In this document: positions 24,099 to 36,272 of the stretch, one piece after another
Layout: every line of letters begins with the position of its first letter
Position numbering within the stretch: the stretch's first letter is position 1
Translations under genes and position numbers: made by a program
Notes under the pieces: model-generated
What the model was told of the DNA's origin: nothing
Databases searched by the model: none
What the model saw: only the letters and a program-made list of their open reading frames with translations
Assembly (NCBI RefSeq): GCF_029784155.1
Contig: NW_026598578.1
Location: 57,584 to 121,583, forward strand
Source of the DNA: Uranotaenia lowii
Lineage: Eukaryota > Arthropoda > Insecta > Diptera > Culicidae
Reading direction: 5' to 3'
DNA length: 64,000 nt

Positions 24099-27000
24099 TT
24101 GCAAAATTTTAAACTCGAAAATTTTTCGGCAAAAAATCATTTTTTTCGATTGTTTTTGGTCGGGGGTCGCGCGAAAAACCTTGAATTTTTTGAATCTTGC
24201 AAAATTTTAAACTCGAAAATTGTTCGGCAAAAAATCATTTTTTTCGATTTTTTCTGGTCGGGGGTCGCGCGAAAAACCTTAAATTTTTTGAATCTTGCAA
24301 AATTTTCAACTCGAAAATTTTTCGGCAAAAAATCATTTTTTTCGATTTTTTCTGGTCGGGGGTCGCGCGAAAAACCTTGAATTTTTTGAATCTTGCAAAA
24401 TTTTTTGACTCGAAAATTTTTCGGCAAAAAATCATTTTTTTCGATTTTTTCTGGTCGGGGGTCGTGCGAAAAATCTTGAATTTTTTGAATCTTGCAAAAT
24501 TTTAAACTCGAAATATTTTCGGCAAAAAATCATTTTTTTCGATTTTTTCTGGTCGGGGGTCGCGCGAAAAACCTTGAATCTTGAAATCTTGCAAAATTTT
24601 AAACTCGAAAATTTTTCGGCAAAAAATCATTTTTTTCGATTTTTTCTGGTCGGGGGTCGTGCGAAAAACCTTGAATTTTTTGAATCTTGCCAAATTTTAA
24701 ACTCGAAAATTTTTCGGCAAAAAATCATTTTTTTCGATTTTTTCTAGTCGGGGGTCGCGCGAAAAACCTTGAATTTTTTGAATCTTGCAAAATTTTAAAC
24801 TCGAAAATTGTTCGGCAAAAAATCATTTTTTTCGATTTTTTCTAGTCGGGGGTCGCGCGAAAAACCTTGAATTTTTTGAATCTTGCAAAATTTTAAACTC
24901 GAAAATTTTTCGGCAAAAAATCATTTTTTTCTATTTTTTCTGGTCGGGGGTCGCGCGAAAAACCTTGAATTTTTTGAATCTTGCAAAATTTTTTAACTCG
25001 AAAATTTTTCGGCAAAAAATCATTTTTTTCGATTTTTTCTGGTCGGGGGTCGTGCGAAAAACCTTGAATTTTTTGAATCTTGCAAAATTTTAAACTCGAA
25101 AATTTTTCGGCAAAAAATCATTTATTTCGATTGTTTTTGGTCGGGGGTCGCGCGAAAAACCTTGAATTTTTTGAATCTTGCAAAATTTTAAACTCGAAAA
25201 TTGTTCGGCAAAAAATCATTTTTTTCGATTTTTTCTGGTCGGGGGTCGCGCGAAAAACCTTGAATTTTTTGAATCTTGCAAAATTTTCAACTCGAAAATT
25301 TTTCGGCAAAAATTCATTTTTTTCGATTTTTTCTGGTCGGGGGTCGTGCGAAAATCCTTGAATTTTTTGAATCTTGCAAAATTTTAAACTCGAAAATTTT
25401 TCGGCAAAAAATCATTTTTTTCGATTTTTTCTAGTCGGGGGTCGCGCGAAAAACCTTGAATTTTTTGAATCTTGCAAAATTTTCAACTCGAAAATTTTTC
25501 GGCAAAAATTCATTTTTTTCGATTTTTTCTGGTCGGGGATCGTGCGAAAAACCTTGAATTTTTTGAATCTTGCAAAATTTTAAACTCGAAAATTTTTCGG
25601 CAAAAAATCATTTTTTTCGATTTTTTCTGGTCGGGGGTCGCGCGAAAAACCTTGAATTTTTTGAATCTTGCAAAATTTTAAACTCGAAAATTTTTAGGCA
25701 AAAACTCATTTTTTTCGATTTTTTCTGGTCGGGGGTCGCGCGAAAAACCTTGAATTTTTTGAATCTTGCAAAATTTTAAACTCGAAAATTGTTCGGCAAA
25801 AAATCATTTTTTTCGATTTTTTCTAGTCGGGGGTCGTGCGAAAAACCTTGAATTTTTTGAATCTTGCAAAATTTTAAACTCGAAAATTTTTCGGCAAAAA
25901 ATCATTTTTTTCGATTTTTTCTGGTCGGGGGTCGTGCGAAAAACCTTGAATTTTTTGAATCTTGCAAAATTTTAAACTCGAAGATTTTTCGGCAAAAAAT
26001 CATTTTTTTCGATTTTTTCTAGTCGGGGGTCGCGCGAAAAACCTTGAATCTTGCAAAATTTTAAACTCGAAAATTTTTCGGCAAAAAATCATTTTTTTCG
26101 ATTTTTTTCTGGTCGGGGGTCGCGCGAAAAACCTTAAATTTTTAATCTTGCAAAATTTTAAACTCGAAAATTTTAAGGCAAAAAATCATTTTTTTCGATT
26201 TTTTCTGGTCGGGGGTCGTGCGAAAAACCTTGAATTTTTTGAATCTTGCAAAATTTTAAACTCGAAAATTGTTCGGCAGAAAATCATTTTTTTCGATTTT
26301 TTCTGGTCGGGGGTCGTGCGAAAAACCTTGAATTTTTTGAATCTTGCAAAATTTTAAACTCGAAAATTTTTCGGCAAAAAATCATTTTTTTCGATTTTTT
26401 CTAGTCGGGGGTCGCGCGAAAAACCTTGAATTTTTTGAATCTTGCAAAATTTTAAACTCGAAAATTTTTCGGCAAAAAATCATTTTTTTCGATTTTTTCT
26501 GGTCGGGGGTCGCGCGAAAAACCTTGGATTTTTTGAATCTTGCAAAATTTTAAACTCGAAAATTGTTCGGCAAAAAATCATTTTTTTCGATTTTTTCTGG
26601 TCGGGGGTCGTGCGAAAAACCTTGAATTTTTTGAATCTTGCAAAATTTTAAACTCGAAAATTTTTCGGCAAAAAATCATTTTTTTCGATTTTTTCTGGTC
26701 GGGGGTCGTGCGAAAAACCTTGAATTTTTTGAATCTTGCAAAATTTTAAACTCGAAGATTTTTCGGCAAAAAATCATTTTTTTCGATTTTTTCTAGTCGG
26801 GGGTCGCGCGAAAAACCTTAAATTTTTTGAATCTTGCAAAATTTTCAACTCGAAAATTTTTCGGCAAAAATTCATTTTTTTCGATTTTTTCTGGTCGGGG
26901 GTCGTGCGAAAAACCTTGAATTTTTTGAATCTTGCAAAATTTTAAACTCGAAAATTTTTCGGCAAAAAATCATTTTTTTCGATTTTTTCTAGTCGGGGGT

Positions 27001-28463
27001 CGCGCGAAAAACCTTGAATTTTTGAATCTTGCAAAATTTTAAACTCGAAAATTTTTCGGCAAAAAATCATTTTTTTCGATTTTTTCTGGTCGGGGGTCGC
27101 GCGAAAAACCTTGAATTTTTTGAATCTTGCAAAATTTTAAACTCGAAGATTTTTCGGCAAAAAATCATTTTTTTCGATTTTTTCTAGTCGGGGGTCGCGC
27201 GAAAAACCTTGAATTTTTTGAATCTTGCAAAATTTTAAACTCGAAAATTTTTCGGCAAAAAATCATTTTTTTCGATTTTTTCTGGTCGGGGGTCGCGCGA
27301 AAAACCTTGAATTTTTTTAATCTTGCAAAATTGTAAACTCGAAAATTTTTCGGCAAAAAATCATTTTTTTCGATTTTTTCTGGTCGGGGGTCGCGCGAAA
27401 AACCTTGAATCTTGAAATCTTGCAAAATTTTAAACTCGAAAATTTTTCGGCAAAAAATCATTTTTTTCGATTTTTTCTGGTCGGGGGTCGTGCGAAAAAC
27501 CTTGAATTTTTTGAATCTTGCAAAATTTTAAACTCGAAAATTTTTCGGCAAAAAATCATTTTTTTCGATTTTTTCTAGTCGGGGGTCGCGCGAAAAACCT
27601 TGAATTTTTTGAATCTTGCAAAATTTTAAACTCGAAAATTTTTCGATTTTTTCTGGTCGGGGGTCGCGCGAAAAACCTTGAATTTTTTTAATCTTGCAAA
27701 ATTGTAAACTCGAAAATTTTTCGGCAAAAAATCATTTTTTTCGATTTTTTCTGGTCGGGGGTCGCGCGAAAAACCTTGAATCTTGAAATCTTGCAAAATT
27801 TTCAACTCGAAAATTTTTCGGCAAAAAATCATTTTTTTCGATTTTTTCTGGTCGGGGGTCGTGCGAAAAACCTTGATTTTTTTGAATCTTGCTAAATTTT
27901 AAACTCGAAAATTTTTCGGCAAAAAATCATTTTTTTCGATTCTTTCTAGTCGGGGGTCGCGCGAAAAACCTTGAATTTTTTGAATCTTGCAAAATTTTAA
28001 ACTCGAAAATTTTTCGGCAAAAAATCATTTTTTTCGTTTTTTTCTGGTCGGGGGTCGTGGGAAAAACCTTGAATTTTTTGAATCTTGCAAAATTTTAAAC
28101 TCGAAAATTTTTCGGCAAAAATCATTTTTTTCGATTTTTTCTGGTCGGGGGTCGTGCGAAAAACCTTCAATATTTTGAATCTTGCAAAATTTTAAACTCG
28201 AAAATTTTTCGGCAAAAAATAATTTTTTTTTTATTTTTTCTGGTCGGGGGTGCGAAAAACCTTGAATTTTTTTAATCTTGCAAAATTTTAAACTCGAAAA
28301 TTTTTCGGCAAAAAATCATTTTTTTCGATTTTTTCTGGTCGGGGGTCGTGCGAAAAACCTTGAATTTTTTGAATCTTGCAAAATTTTAAACTCGAAATTT
28401 TTTTGGCAAAAAATCATTTTTTTTTCGATTTTTTTTGGTCGGGGGTCGTGCGAAAAACCTTGA
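24099..28463. repeat. Satellite duplication block C, copy 2
   Basis: Second copy of block C, with the same ordered rare monomers as 19382-23730. It lies next to the BEL-A insertion point. Later private changes include AATAATTTTTTTTTT near 28219 against AATCATTTTTTTTTT in copy 1, so the copies have begun to diverge. Confidence 0.8.
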
Positions 28464-28713
28464 ATTTTTTTAATCTTGCAAAATTTTAAACTCGAAAATT
28501 TGTCGACAAAAAATCATTTTTTTCGATTTTTTCTGGTTGGGGGTCGTGCGAAAAACCTTGAATTTTTTGAATCTTGCAAAATTTTAAACTCGAAAATTTT
28601 TCGGCAAAAAATAATTTTTTTCGAGTTTTTCTGGTCGGGGGTCGTGCGAAAAACCTTGAATTTTTAGAATCTTGCAAAATTTTAAACTCGAAAATTTTTC
28701 GGCAAAAAATCAT

Positions 28714-29159
28714 TGTTGAGGCCAATCCTCCGAAAGTTAACTGGTCCGGTTAAACTACGGAAGTTTCCCTTGCGTTCGATGTTCGGACGGTTAAAAATAC
28801 ACGGCTCTTGAACGATTTGGTGATAAAGTCACGGGGAACAATTTATTCTTAACTCTAACACTCGACGATAAGACAATAGACCGCAGTGGACTGTATAATT
28901 ATCAAAAAACAATACGACTGACTGACCCGGGTGACTAATTGGTTCTAACCCTTTCGCTATTACATGGCTATCGGCAGCTCGCAGTTGTCGATCCAAACCG
29001 ATTAGCTCTCGGTCAATTTTCTACCTATATGGTACACACGCACTGCTTGCCGTGATCAAGCAGATGCGTGTGGCAGATATAAAGCAATAATGTTGCTGGT
29101 GGCCGACGTGATTCCTTAATCAATAGCGTTGTGCGCGCACTGTCGTTTTGGCGCGAACA
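28714..29159 (-). repeat. BEL-A left LTR (3' LTR in element orientation)
   Basis: A 446-bp LTR reading TGTTGAGGCC...GGCGCGAACA on plus, with TG...CA ends. It matches the right LTR (45628-45958 plus 54516-54630), also 446 bp once BEL-B is removed, with three visible differences. The flank on the element side (29160-29178) is purine-rich on the minus strand, as expected for a polypurine tract. Confidence 0.95.
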
Positions 29160-29329
29160 TACCGCCCGCCTTGAGTTCACTCAAAACTCAAACAACGGTA
29201 ACGGTTTCCAGGATTATCTACTCAATCCACATCTTCGATTTTTCGCCTTGGGGAGACGAAACCGATTCGTCTTGGTGAACCATGGCTGCTATGCTGTAAG
29301 ATGATTTTGGTGACATATGTTTTCTTGTG

Positions 29330-30130
29330 ATGTGGCCCCCAAGACTTTGACGAAACAGCTTCGTCAAAACCGTAGTGTGCCCCTCACGGGGGCTGAAGTG
29401 GCTTAGGTTTCGAGTAGTCGAACAGCGACACGATGATACAAGTTCGTTCGTACAAATCATAAGGAATCTAGCAACAGATGATTCACGTGGTGATCAGAAT
29501 CCGTGGAACCCTGTGGATAAGAATAATACGGCAATTTCTCCATGCTACTTGTGATTAGGGAAAACGTAACTTTAATGTTGCCCCCTGGCATTAACGGCTA
29601 ACAGCCGCTGCTAGCCAATTGCGCCCCTACTGGGGGCATACTTATCTTGTGAAGAAATTCCTCTGGCTTGGCTTGATTGGAATGGGTTGCTTAACGATGG
29701 AGGTGGTGCAAATCCTACATAATAATCCTGGACGTATTTGGTATACGGTGCGATGCATGAACCCTGGCGGAGAAAAACTACTGTAGGTTCCGCGATCAAA
29801 CAAAAAGAGAAGTACATAACTTAGTAAGTGGCCCCCTGGCAGAAACGGCCAAAGCGCCGCTATAGCCAACAGTGCCCCTCATGGGGGCGAAAAATACTTT
29901 TTTTACTAGGTACACGAACAAACGATTGAGCATAACGTCGGCCTTCACATTTCGACAATTCTGGACTTCAGATGAATGGTGCTTCGTACGACCCTGGCGG
30001 AAGAAAAACACTGTATGTTCCGCAAACAAACAAGATGAGTTGAACGTAACTTAGCAGTTGGCCCCCTGGCAAAACGGTCAAGTGTGCCGCCAGTGCCAAC
30101 AGTGCCCCTCATGGGGGCGAAAAATACTTT
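29330..30130 (-). repeat. Imperfect ~240-bp tandem repeats in the BEL-A 3' untranslated region
   Basis: Four diverged units lie between the gag stop and the 3' LTR. Anchors are the GGCCCCC(TGGCA) boxes near 29335, 29580, 29831 and 30061, each followed by a hairpin-forming GTGCCCCTCATGGGGGC-like box near 29379, 29621, 29869 and 30100. The two units nearest gag share GGGGGCGAAAAATACTTT and a TGTTCCGC...AACAAA segment. No coding function is visible. It is either part of the 3' UTR of the family or repeats that expanded in this copy. Confidence 0.75.
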
Positions 30131-30242
30131 GTTTATTCAGCTGTCCAGGACGACATAAGGTGTTTTAATAGTGTTTCGAAGATTTTAAACTGCATATCTC
30201 GGGTACTGCGAAGAGGAGTAGGTAGGTGTTTCGTTGGTCATT

Positions 30243-32534
30243 TCAAAGGTGTTGTATAATCCTTGGCCTTCGCACGCAACCATATCCTACAATCCATCGG
30301 GGAACCAACGCTCTGTAGATTCGCTGCAGTCTGTCTCTGAATTTAAGCCAATACAATTTGTATGCATGTTTACATGATCCGTCACAAGAATACTTTATAT
30401 TCCAAAGCTCTAGGAGGAGCATGTTTACAAAGACGATTACAGAGCTTGCGAGAACTTCAACATCGAACAAACAGACAGCAGTCAGACAGAAAAATATAAG
30501 CGCAAATCTCCAACATGGTGAAATTAAACAAGGTGAATCATTAGCTATTTTTCCAGTAGGTGTCATAGCACTATAAGACACAATTGGTGTTTCCGGTAGC
30601 TCTCCTGCGACGATCCATCCAAGACGAGTGTTTTGTAGCATTAGGCCGGCATCATCAATCTTCATCTGGTTCGGTAACAACACATCGTAAAACAAAGACA
30701 CTCCTATCACAATATCAACAGGGCTCGATTGGTTGAATTCAGGATCTGCAAGACTGATAGACGGCGGCAGTTTCCAGGTACTGACATTGATGCTACTTTG
30801 GGGCAAATCCAACGTGATTTGCGGTAGCACATAGAATTTTCTCTCAGCGGTAGTAAACGGGGATGTACAAGACAAAACACGAGCCAGGACCGACTCTTTC
30901 GAAACATTTGTACAACCTCCAACACCTTTCACGGGAAGACTTTCTCGAAAACGTACGAAGTTCAGCTTTTTCGATAAATCCTCGGTCATTAAACAGATTT
31001 GGGACCCATTGTCCAATAATGCACGAGCTGAGACAGTGTTTCCGTTGCTATCGGCCAGCTTGACAATGGCTGTCGATAGAATAGCAGTATGGGTGTTCTG
31101 TTGTGTACTAAGTAGTGTAGTAGTGTGGTGACTAACAGTGGGCGTGTTTGTGGGAGGTGGCTGATGTGTAGATTGGGAGTTAATTGGTTCAAGTTGGTAG
31201 TTATCCGTCCGGGACTGATCGTGTTGCGTATAAGGTTCACTTCTTGTTTGACTATTCGCGCGTTGAGGTCTTCGAGTGGTTTGAGAGAAGCTTGGGATAT
31301 TTGACCGGCTATTTTGATACGGAGAATATGGATGCAGATGGTAGTGATGGCGTTGTCCACACTTCGAACAGGAACTACGCGAACAATCTGCCACAAAATG
31401 ATCGGATTCTAAGCAATTGAAACAGAGTCCCAACCTTCGGACTAAAACTCTACGGTCGATCACTCTCATCTTATTGAAACTCGAGCAGTGTTCTGCCATG
31501 TGTGGTCCTTTTCTGCAGATAGGGCAAAGGCTCGGCACAGACATCATGCTGTGGCTGATGGGTACCCTCGAATTCCACTGATTTTCAAATATATTCCGAC
31601 TGGCCGTTGACTGGAGAATCGAACACAGGTTTTCTAGGAACTCTGCCATAGCTTCGAAGGAAGGCACGTCTTTAGAAGCGTGATGAGTTTCCCAGAGACG
31701 GTACGTTTCTGTGTCCAACTTCTGTGATAACATGAACGCCAGCAGCGTGCTCCAATCGCTCGTCCTCAGGCCCAATTTCTCTAACTGCTGAAGGTTAGTT
31801 TTGAAAGTCGTTAACAGTGCATTCAATCCTTCAAAACTTTCAATTTGCATAGCAGGTGCTGCAAGTAGCGCCTTCATGTGCTCCTGGGCTATCAACTTGT
31901 GGTTTTCATACTTCGATTCCAAGACGCTCCAGGCAAGGTTGTAATTGATCGCTGATACCTGAATTTGGTTGATCTGGAGAAGCGCATCATCTCTCAACGA
32001 CGTACGGAGGTAATTGAACTTGTCCATTTGATTCAGCAGTTCGTTATCATGTATCAGGGATCTGAAATTATCACGGAAATTTATCCAATCTGGAAGATTT
32101 CCTGAGAAAGTTGGCAGCGTCAATTCAGGGTACTTTGTGTGAGAAGGCAAAACAGAGTCGGAAACGGCGATTCTATGTGAGGGCTGAGCAGGGATGAACT
32201 CCATCTTTAACATCAGCTGTTGTTTTAAGGAAAAGTACCTATTCACGAACTCCTTGAACACCTTCGCATTTTCCTTTCTTCTGGTTTCCTTCTTGATCGC
32301 ACGTGCCTCGTCATCGGCATCTTCATTTTCCAAATCAATATCTTCACAGAGCGTGTCAATTTGAACCCGTAATTCTCAAAACGTGTTGTAAGCCTCGTCC
32401 AGTTTGGCTAATCGTGGTGGGAGTGAACCTTGATCCTGAACAGCTTCGTACTCTTCCAGAAAATCGTCCAAACTTTCCAGCAGGTTCCATAGAATTCGTT
32501 CTTTCTTTATAAGACGTCGGAGATCGTCCGCCAT
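30243..32534 (-). pseudogene. BEL-A gag-protease polyprotein, with internal stop and no RT or integrase
   Basis: The natural start is the ATG at 32534-32532, which opens with MADDLRRLIKKERILWNLLE. A TGA at 32378-32376 (codon 53) interrupts the frame, which is then open to the stop at 30243, about 763 codons in all. It has a DUF1759-type gag region (around residues 130-300), two CX2CX4HX4C zinc knuckles (CPICRKGPHMAEHC near 337, CFNCLESDHFVADC near 371), a third Cys/His cluster (CSKCGQRHH), and a DUF1758-type aspartic protease with LLDNGS near residue 505. Shortly after the protease the frame passes into a strongly hydrophobic segment (about 30660-30470) and a basic tail. Reverse transcriptase, RNase H and integrase are absent. 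A large internal deletion, or a naturally gag-only non-autonomous family, would both explain this. Confidence 0.9.
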
Positions 32535-33149
32535 TTTGTATCACAAACACTCGTTAGTAACACTGATTTCAAAATAACTCCCGAGACCTCAAACGTCAAC
32601 GATTTTGATTTGACAGAAGGAAACAATTTTCTGATCACTTGATCAGTTTAAGGCAAACATAAACTTGCTTCTTTTTGGCTTACAGTGTCAACCGGATAAT
32701 GAATTCTAAACACTCCACAATCTAACAAATCATACAAAATTTTTGTATTATTTTGCCAATCAATCAATGCTATGCAACATGCTGCAAAACGATCAACAAA
32801 GCATTCGGAATCCTCGCGTTCAAGCCACCTCAAGCACTCAAAATTATGATTCGCACACACACAAACTATCTACTAGTACTTATCTTATCACAGCCTCAAA
32901 TCCTCTGGTTGATGTCGAACCCTTCATTTAATCAGCACTAACGACGTATATTCCGGCACCAGGGGCTCCATTCCGTTGCAGTGATTCTGATCAATATTTC
33001 ACTTCTTCGGGAACTTGGCCGCGCAATTCCCAAACAGCACAATTCAAAAAAACTTGCACAATACAACTATACGAACAATTTTCAATAAAAAGTTACTTTT
33101 TCGGGCACAATTATATTTTGGAAAACAGCTGCTCAACAACAACTTTCAT
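32535..33149 (-). other. BEL-A 5' leader, portion next to gag
   Basis: Non-coding sequence upstream of the gag ATG. It continues at 44419-44490 and 45523-45627 once E1a and P1 are removed. AT at 33148-33149 is the left TSD of E1a. I see no coding signal, so the short ORFs here are treated as chance. Confidence 0.7.
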
Positions 33150-33659
33150 CCCGCATAAACCAGGATTGTAACCAAACGTTTTCCAAAACAGTCCTAAACG
33201 GTTTGATGAAGCGTAGATAAAATGTTAAACAAACGATTATGGAAATTGTAAAATACATTGCTTTTATCGTGAGTTTTGAATTGACTGTATTTTTAATATG
33301 TCGTTAGGTTATGTAACTGTTAAAAACGGTTAAAACATTTATATGGAAGAACTGTTCTACTAACAGTTGTGATAACATCTAAAAACCGATCATGGAAAAC
33401 ATATTCACCCGCATACCAAAAAACAGTATCTCAAATAATCTATACAATACATCAACTTTTTTAGAAATAGTGATTGTTTCTGTAAAAGTAGTTATGATAT
33501 TAAACTTTATTGAGACAACGATAGGAACGAAACATGAACGTTTATTTGAAAAGGTGATTGTATCTGAAAAGGTGATGAAATAGTATGCACGATTAACTTC
33601 AATTTTATCAATAATCGTAAAAATGATAACGAACCGTTACCCATAGCGTCCATGCCTCA

Positions 33660-36272
33660 GGTCGAATTCACAGTGAGCGCGAAGCGAAGTGCGAAGCGAA
33701 TTTCTAATTCGCGCGAAAAACCGCTTCTCATTGAAACACGTTGAAAAAGCATCGACCGGCCACAGTGCAAGCGAATTTTCGTGCGAAGACCCGGCTCGAT
33801 CGCGTGAATTCATTCTGTTCATCCGGACATACACTGAAAATATTCTTTCGAATATTTTTCATCGCAAATGATTATTTATTAAAAAATCTTTTTATAAAGT
33901 TTATTTATTTAATTTTCATTGCCGTTTCTGTGTTGGTTATGAAAAATGCACGGTTTTTTAACGCGGATTTTTTAACAAACGCGGTTTCAGTCTTTTTTAA
34001 TTGAAACTAATTCTAACTGGCAATAAACGTTCAGCATAGGTGTATAGGGTGAAGAGATTGAACGGATAGAAGTTGGAATTCGTTGTCCGACGTCATCTTG
34101 AAATCCAATATGGCCCCTTCCTCTCAACTTTAAAATGCTGGCAGTGACTGAAAAGCACATGAAACTCCCACAATAAGGGTATTGGATGAAAGTGCTCAAT
34201 AAGTAAAAGTCGAATTTGGCTGTCCGACGCCATCTTGAAATAAAAGATGGCGGTTTCCGCTAAATTCATAATGCAGTAAATAACTGAAAATCGCATGAAC
34301 CATCCACAATATAAGAAATTAGTAAAAGGGATCTAAAAGAAGATGAAAAATAAATGACAAAAATTTAACAAAAATTTTAAGAAAACTGCAAAAAAGCACT
34401 GAAAGAAATAAACAAAAATATGACAATGTTATAAAAATAAAGTAATATTGACAAAAATATAACAAAACTGTGGCAAAAATATGAATAACTATTACTGAAA
34501 TTTGACAAATGACAAAAATTTGAAAGAACCATGACAAAAGTATGACAAACAAAATAATAACAAATGACAAAATTTTGAATAAAACACGAAAAATGTGCTG
34601 AAAAAATTATGCCAAAAATATGACAAATATTACAAAATTAGACAAAAATATGAGAAAAATTTCACATAAATGGCAAAACTATGACAAATGTGAAAAAAAT
34701 ATGACAAAATTATAATCAAAATTTGACAATAAAATAACCTGACAGAACTTAGGATAAGGATAACTATTTGACTACTAATTTACAAAAATGACAAAGTAAT
34801 AAAAAAAATTTACAATAAAATCACAAAACTGACACATATATAAAACTATAAAAAAAAATTATTTCAAAGGTGGTAAAAATATGGCAAAAATTAGACATTT
34901 AAATGAAAAAATAAGACAAACAGGCTAGAATATGACAAAGTCCTGAAAAAAATATGACCAAAATTTGACAAAATAATGACAAAAAACTGACAAAATTATG
35001 AAGAATGAGATAAAAATACAACAAAATACTTTTAAATATATGTAAAAAAATTACAAATTGATGACAAATACGACAGTAGAATTACAAAAGTTTAACAAAA
35101 AATAACACAAAAATCCTAAAATATAATGAAGAATGTGTTACAAATATATCGCAAATATGACGAAAAAATGACAAAATACGACAAAGACAAATCTATGGGC
35201 TTGTGATATGTGTAGCGCAATTGGCGAATTCAAATACAAGAGTAATCATCGAACACAGTTGTACCGGGCAAGACTTTCATTATGAAGACAAGATGGTAAA
35301 ACGACTATAATCGAACGAAAAAAGACAACTATAAAAAAAACTTACAATCAAATAAACAAAAATCTGACAGAACCATGAAAAAAATACGACAAATTGCAGA
35401 TTTATGTTATTTTATAGCAACATTTTGTCATATTTGTAAATTTTAATTAGTTATTATATTTGTCATATTTTTATATTTCATTCGTCATATTTTCCATAAT
35501 GTTGTCAAATATTTGTCAAAATTTTTATTTCGTGTTTTGTTATTTTTTGTTTTTTAGTTTAGTTAATTTCTATAAAATTTTTTCAGATTTTTTTTTTAAT
35601 ATTTTGGTCATGGCTTTACCATTTTAATGTCACATTTATCAAAGTTTTGGTATATTTTTCTAATATTTTTGTAATATTTTTATCACCTTTGCCATATTTT
35701 TCTCAAAGTTTTGTCAGCGTTTCGTAATTTATGTTGTCATAAAATTGTAAAATTTCTTCTCATAATTTTGTTATATTTTTGTCATAGTTTTGGTAAATTT
35801 TTTTTCATGCAATTTTCTGTCATTTGAAATATTTTAAAGTTGAGCGGAAGCCGCCGAATTGGATTTTAAGATGGCGTTTCATAGCGTCAGACTGCAAAAT
35901 TCGACTTCTACAAATTGATTCCTTTCACCTAATACCCTCATTATGGGTGTTTTATACGATTTTCAGTCATTTAAAGCATTTTGATGTTAGGCTGAAGCCT
36001 CCATCTTGGTTTTGCGGAATTAACGCGGACTGTTTTTTTTTTTTTGCGCGCGCGCGTAATCCCCGCTCACAGTTTTGATTCTGCAAATAAATTTGCAAAG
36101 ATTTTTTCACGTGTGAATAGTTTTTGCAAGACACAGAAGATTTTGTTCAGTGTTGAACCGCTTCGCAATTCGCGTGCACTGTGGCCGGCCTTCAAAAACG
36201 AACTTGCGAAATTCATCCGGTGAATGAATATTTCGCTTCGCAGTTCGCTTCGCGCTCACTGTGTTCGTACCC
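33660..36272. mobile_element. H1: 2.6-kb fold-back element, 3-bp TSD TCA
   Basis: Ends are inverted: left GGTCGAATTCACAGTGAGCG at 33660 and right CGCTCACTGTGTTCGTACCC to 36272, with GCGAAGCGAA-type subterminal repeats. TCA flanks it (33657-33659 and 36273-36275). The 3-bp duplication and terminal GG/CC resemble PIF/Harbinger elements, though TCA is not the usual TWA target. Inside, the left half is dense in GACAAAAATATGACAAA-like repeats (34330-35210) and the right half in their complement (35400-35820). Segments at 34080-34260 and 35830-36000 are also inverted copies. No transposase or other coding signal is visible. Confidence 0.75.

Larger units (their letters stand above)
1..28713. repeat. 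98-bp satellite tandem array (left, main block)
   Basis: Head-to-tail copies of a 98-bp unit fill this stretch with no other sequence between them, about 290 monomers, and the array runs off the left edge. Each unit begins GCAAAATTTTAAACTCGAAA, continues through A and T runs, has one GC-rich core (GGTCGGGGGTCGCGCG) and ends TTGAATCTT. Common variants: GAAGATTTTTC for GAAAATTTTTC, TTGTTCGG for TTTTTCGG, TCGTGCG for TCGCGCG, CTAGTCGG for CTGGTCGG, and a 97-bp form where TTGAATCTTGAAATCTT replaces TTGAATTTTTTGAATCTT. Several single-base variants recur at long fixed distances, showing block duplication. Many short ORFs appear on both strands, but 98 is not a multiple of 3 and they are by-products of the repeat. 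The function is unknown; satellites of this kind are typical of heterochromatin. Confidence 0.97.

Noticed and set aside
1..28713. CRISPR array
   Set aside because: There are no unique spacers; the repeat is contiguous, and the DNA is clearly animal (introns, BEL elements, SAP30BP).
194..28725. Dozens of 60-164 aa ORFs on both strands across the satellite
   Set aside because: All translate the same 98-bp unit in its three frames, end at the same repeat-encoded stops, and exist equally on both strands; unit length is not a multiple of 3. They show no codon or family evidence of coding.
28714..29159. Plus-strand orientation for BEL-A (left LTR as 5' LTR)
   Set aside because: The gag frame is on minus, the primer-site-like TTGGTCCTTAGCG abuts the right LTR, and the purine-rich tract abuts the left LTR.
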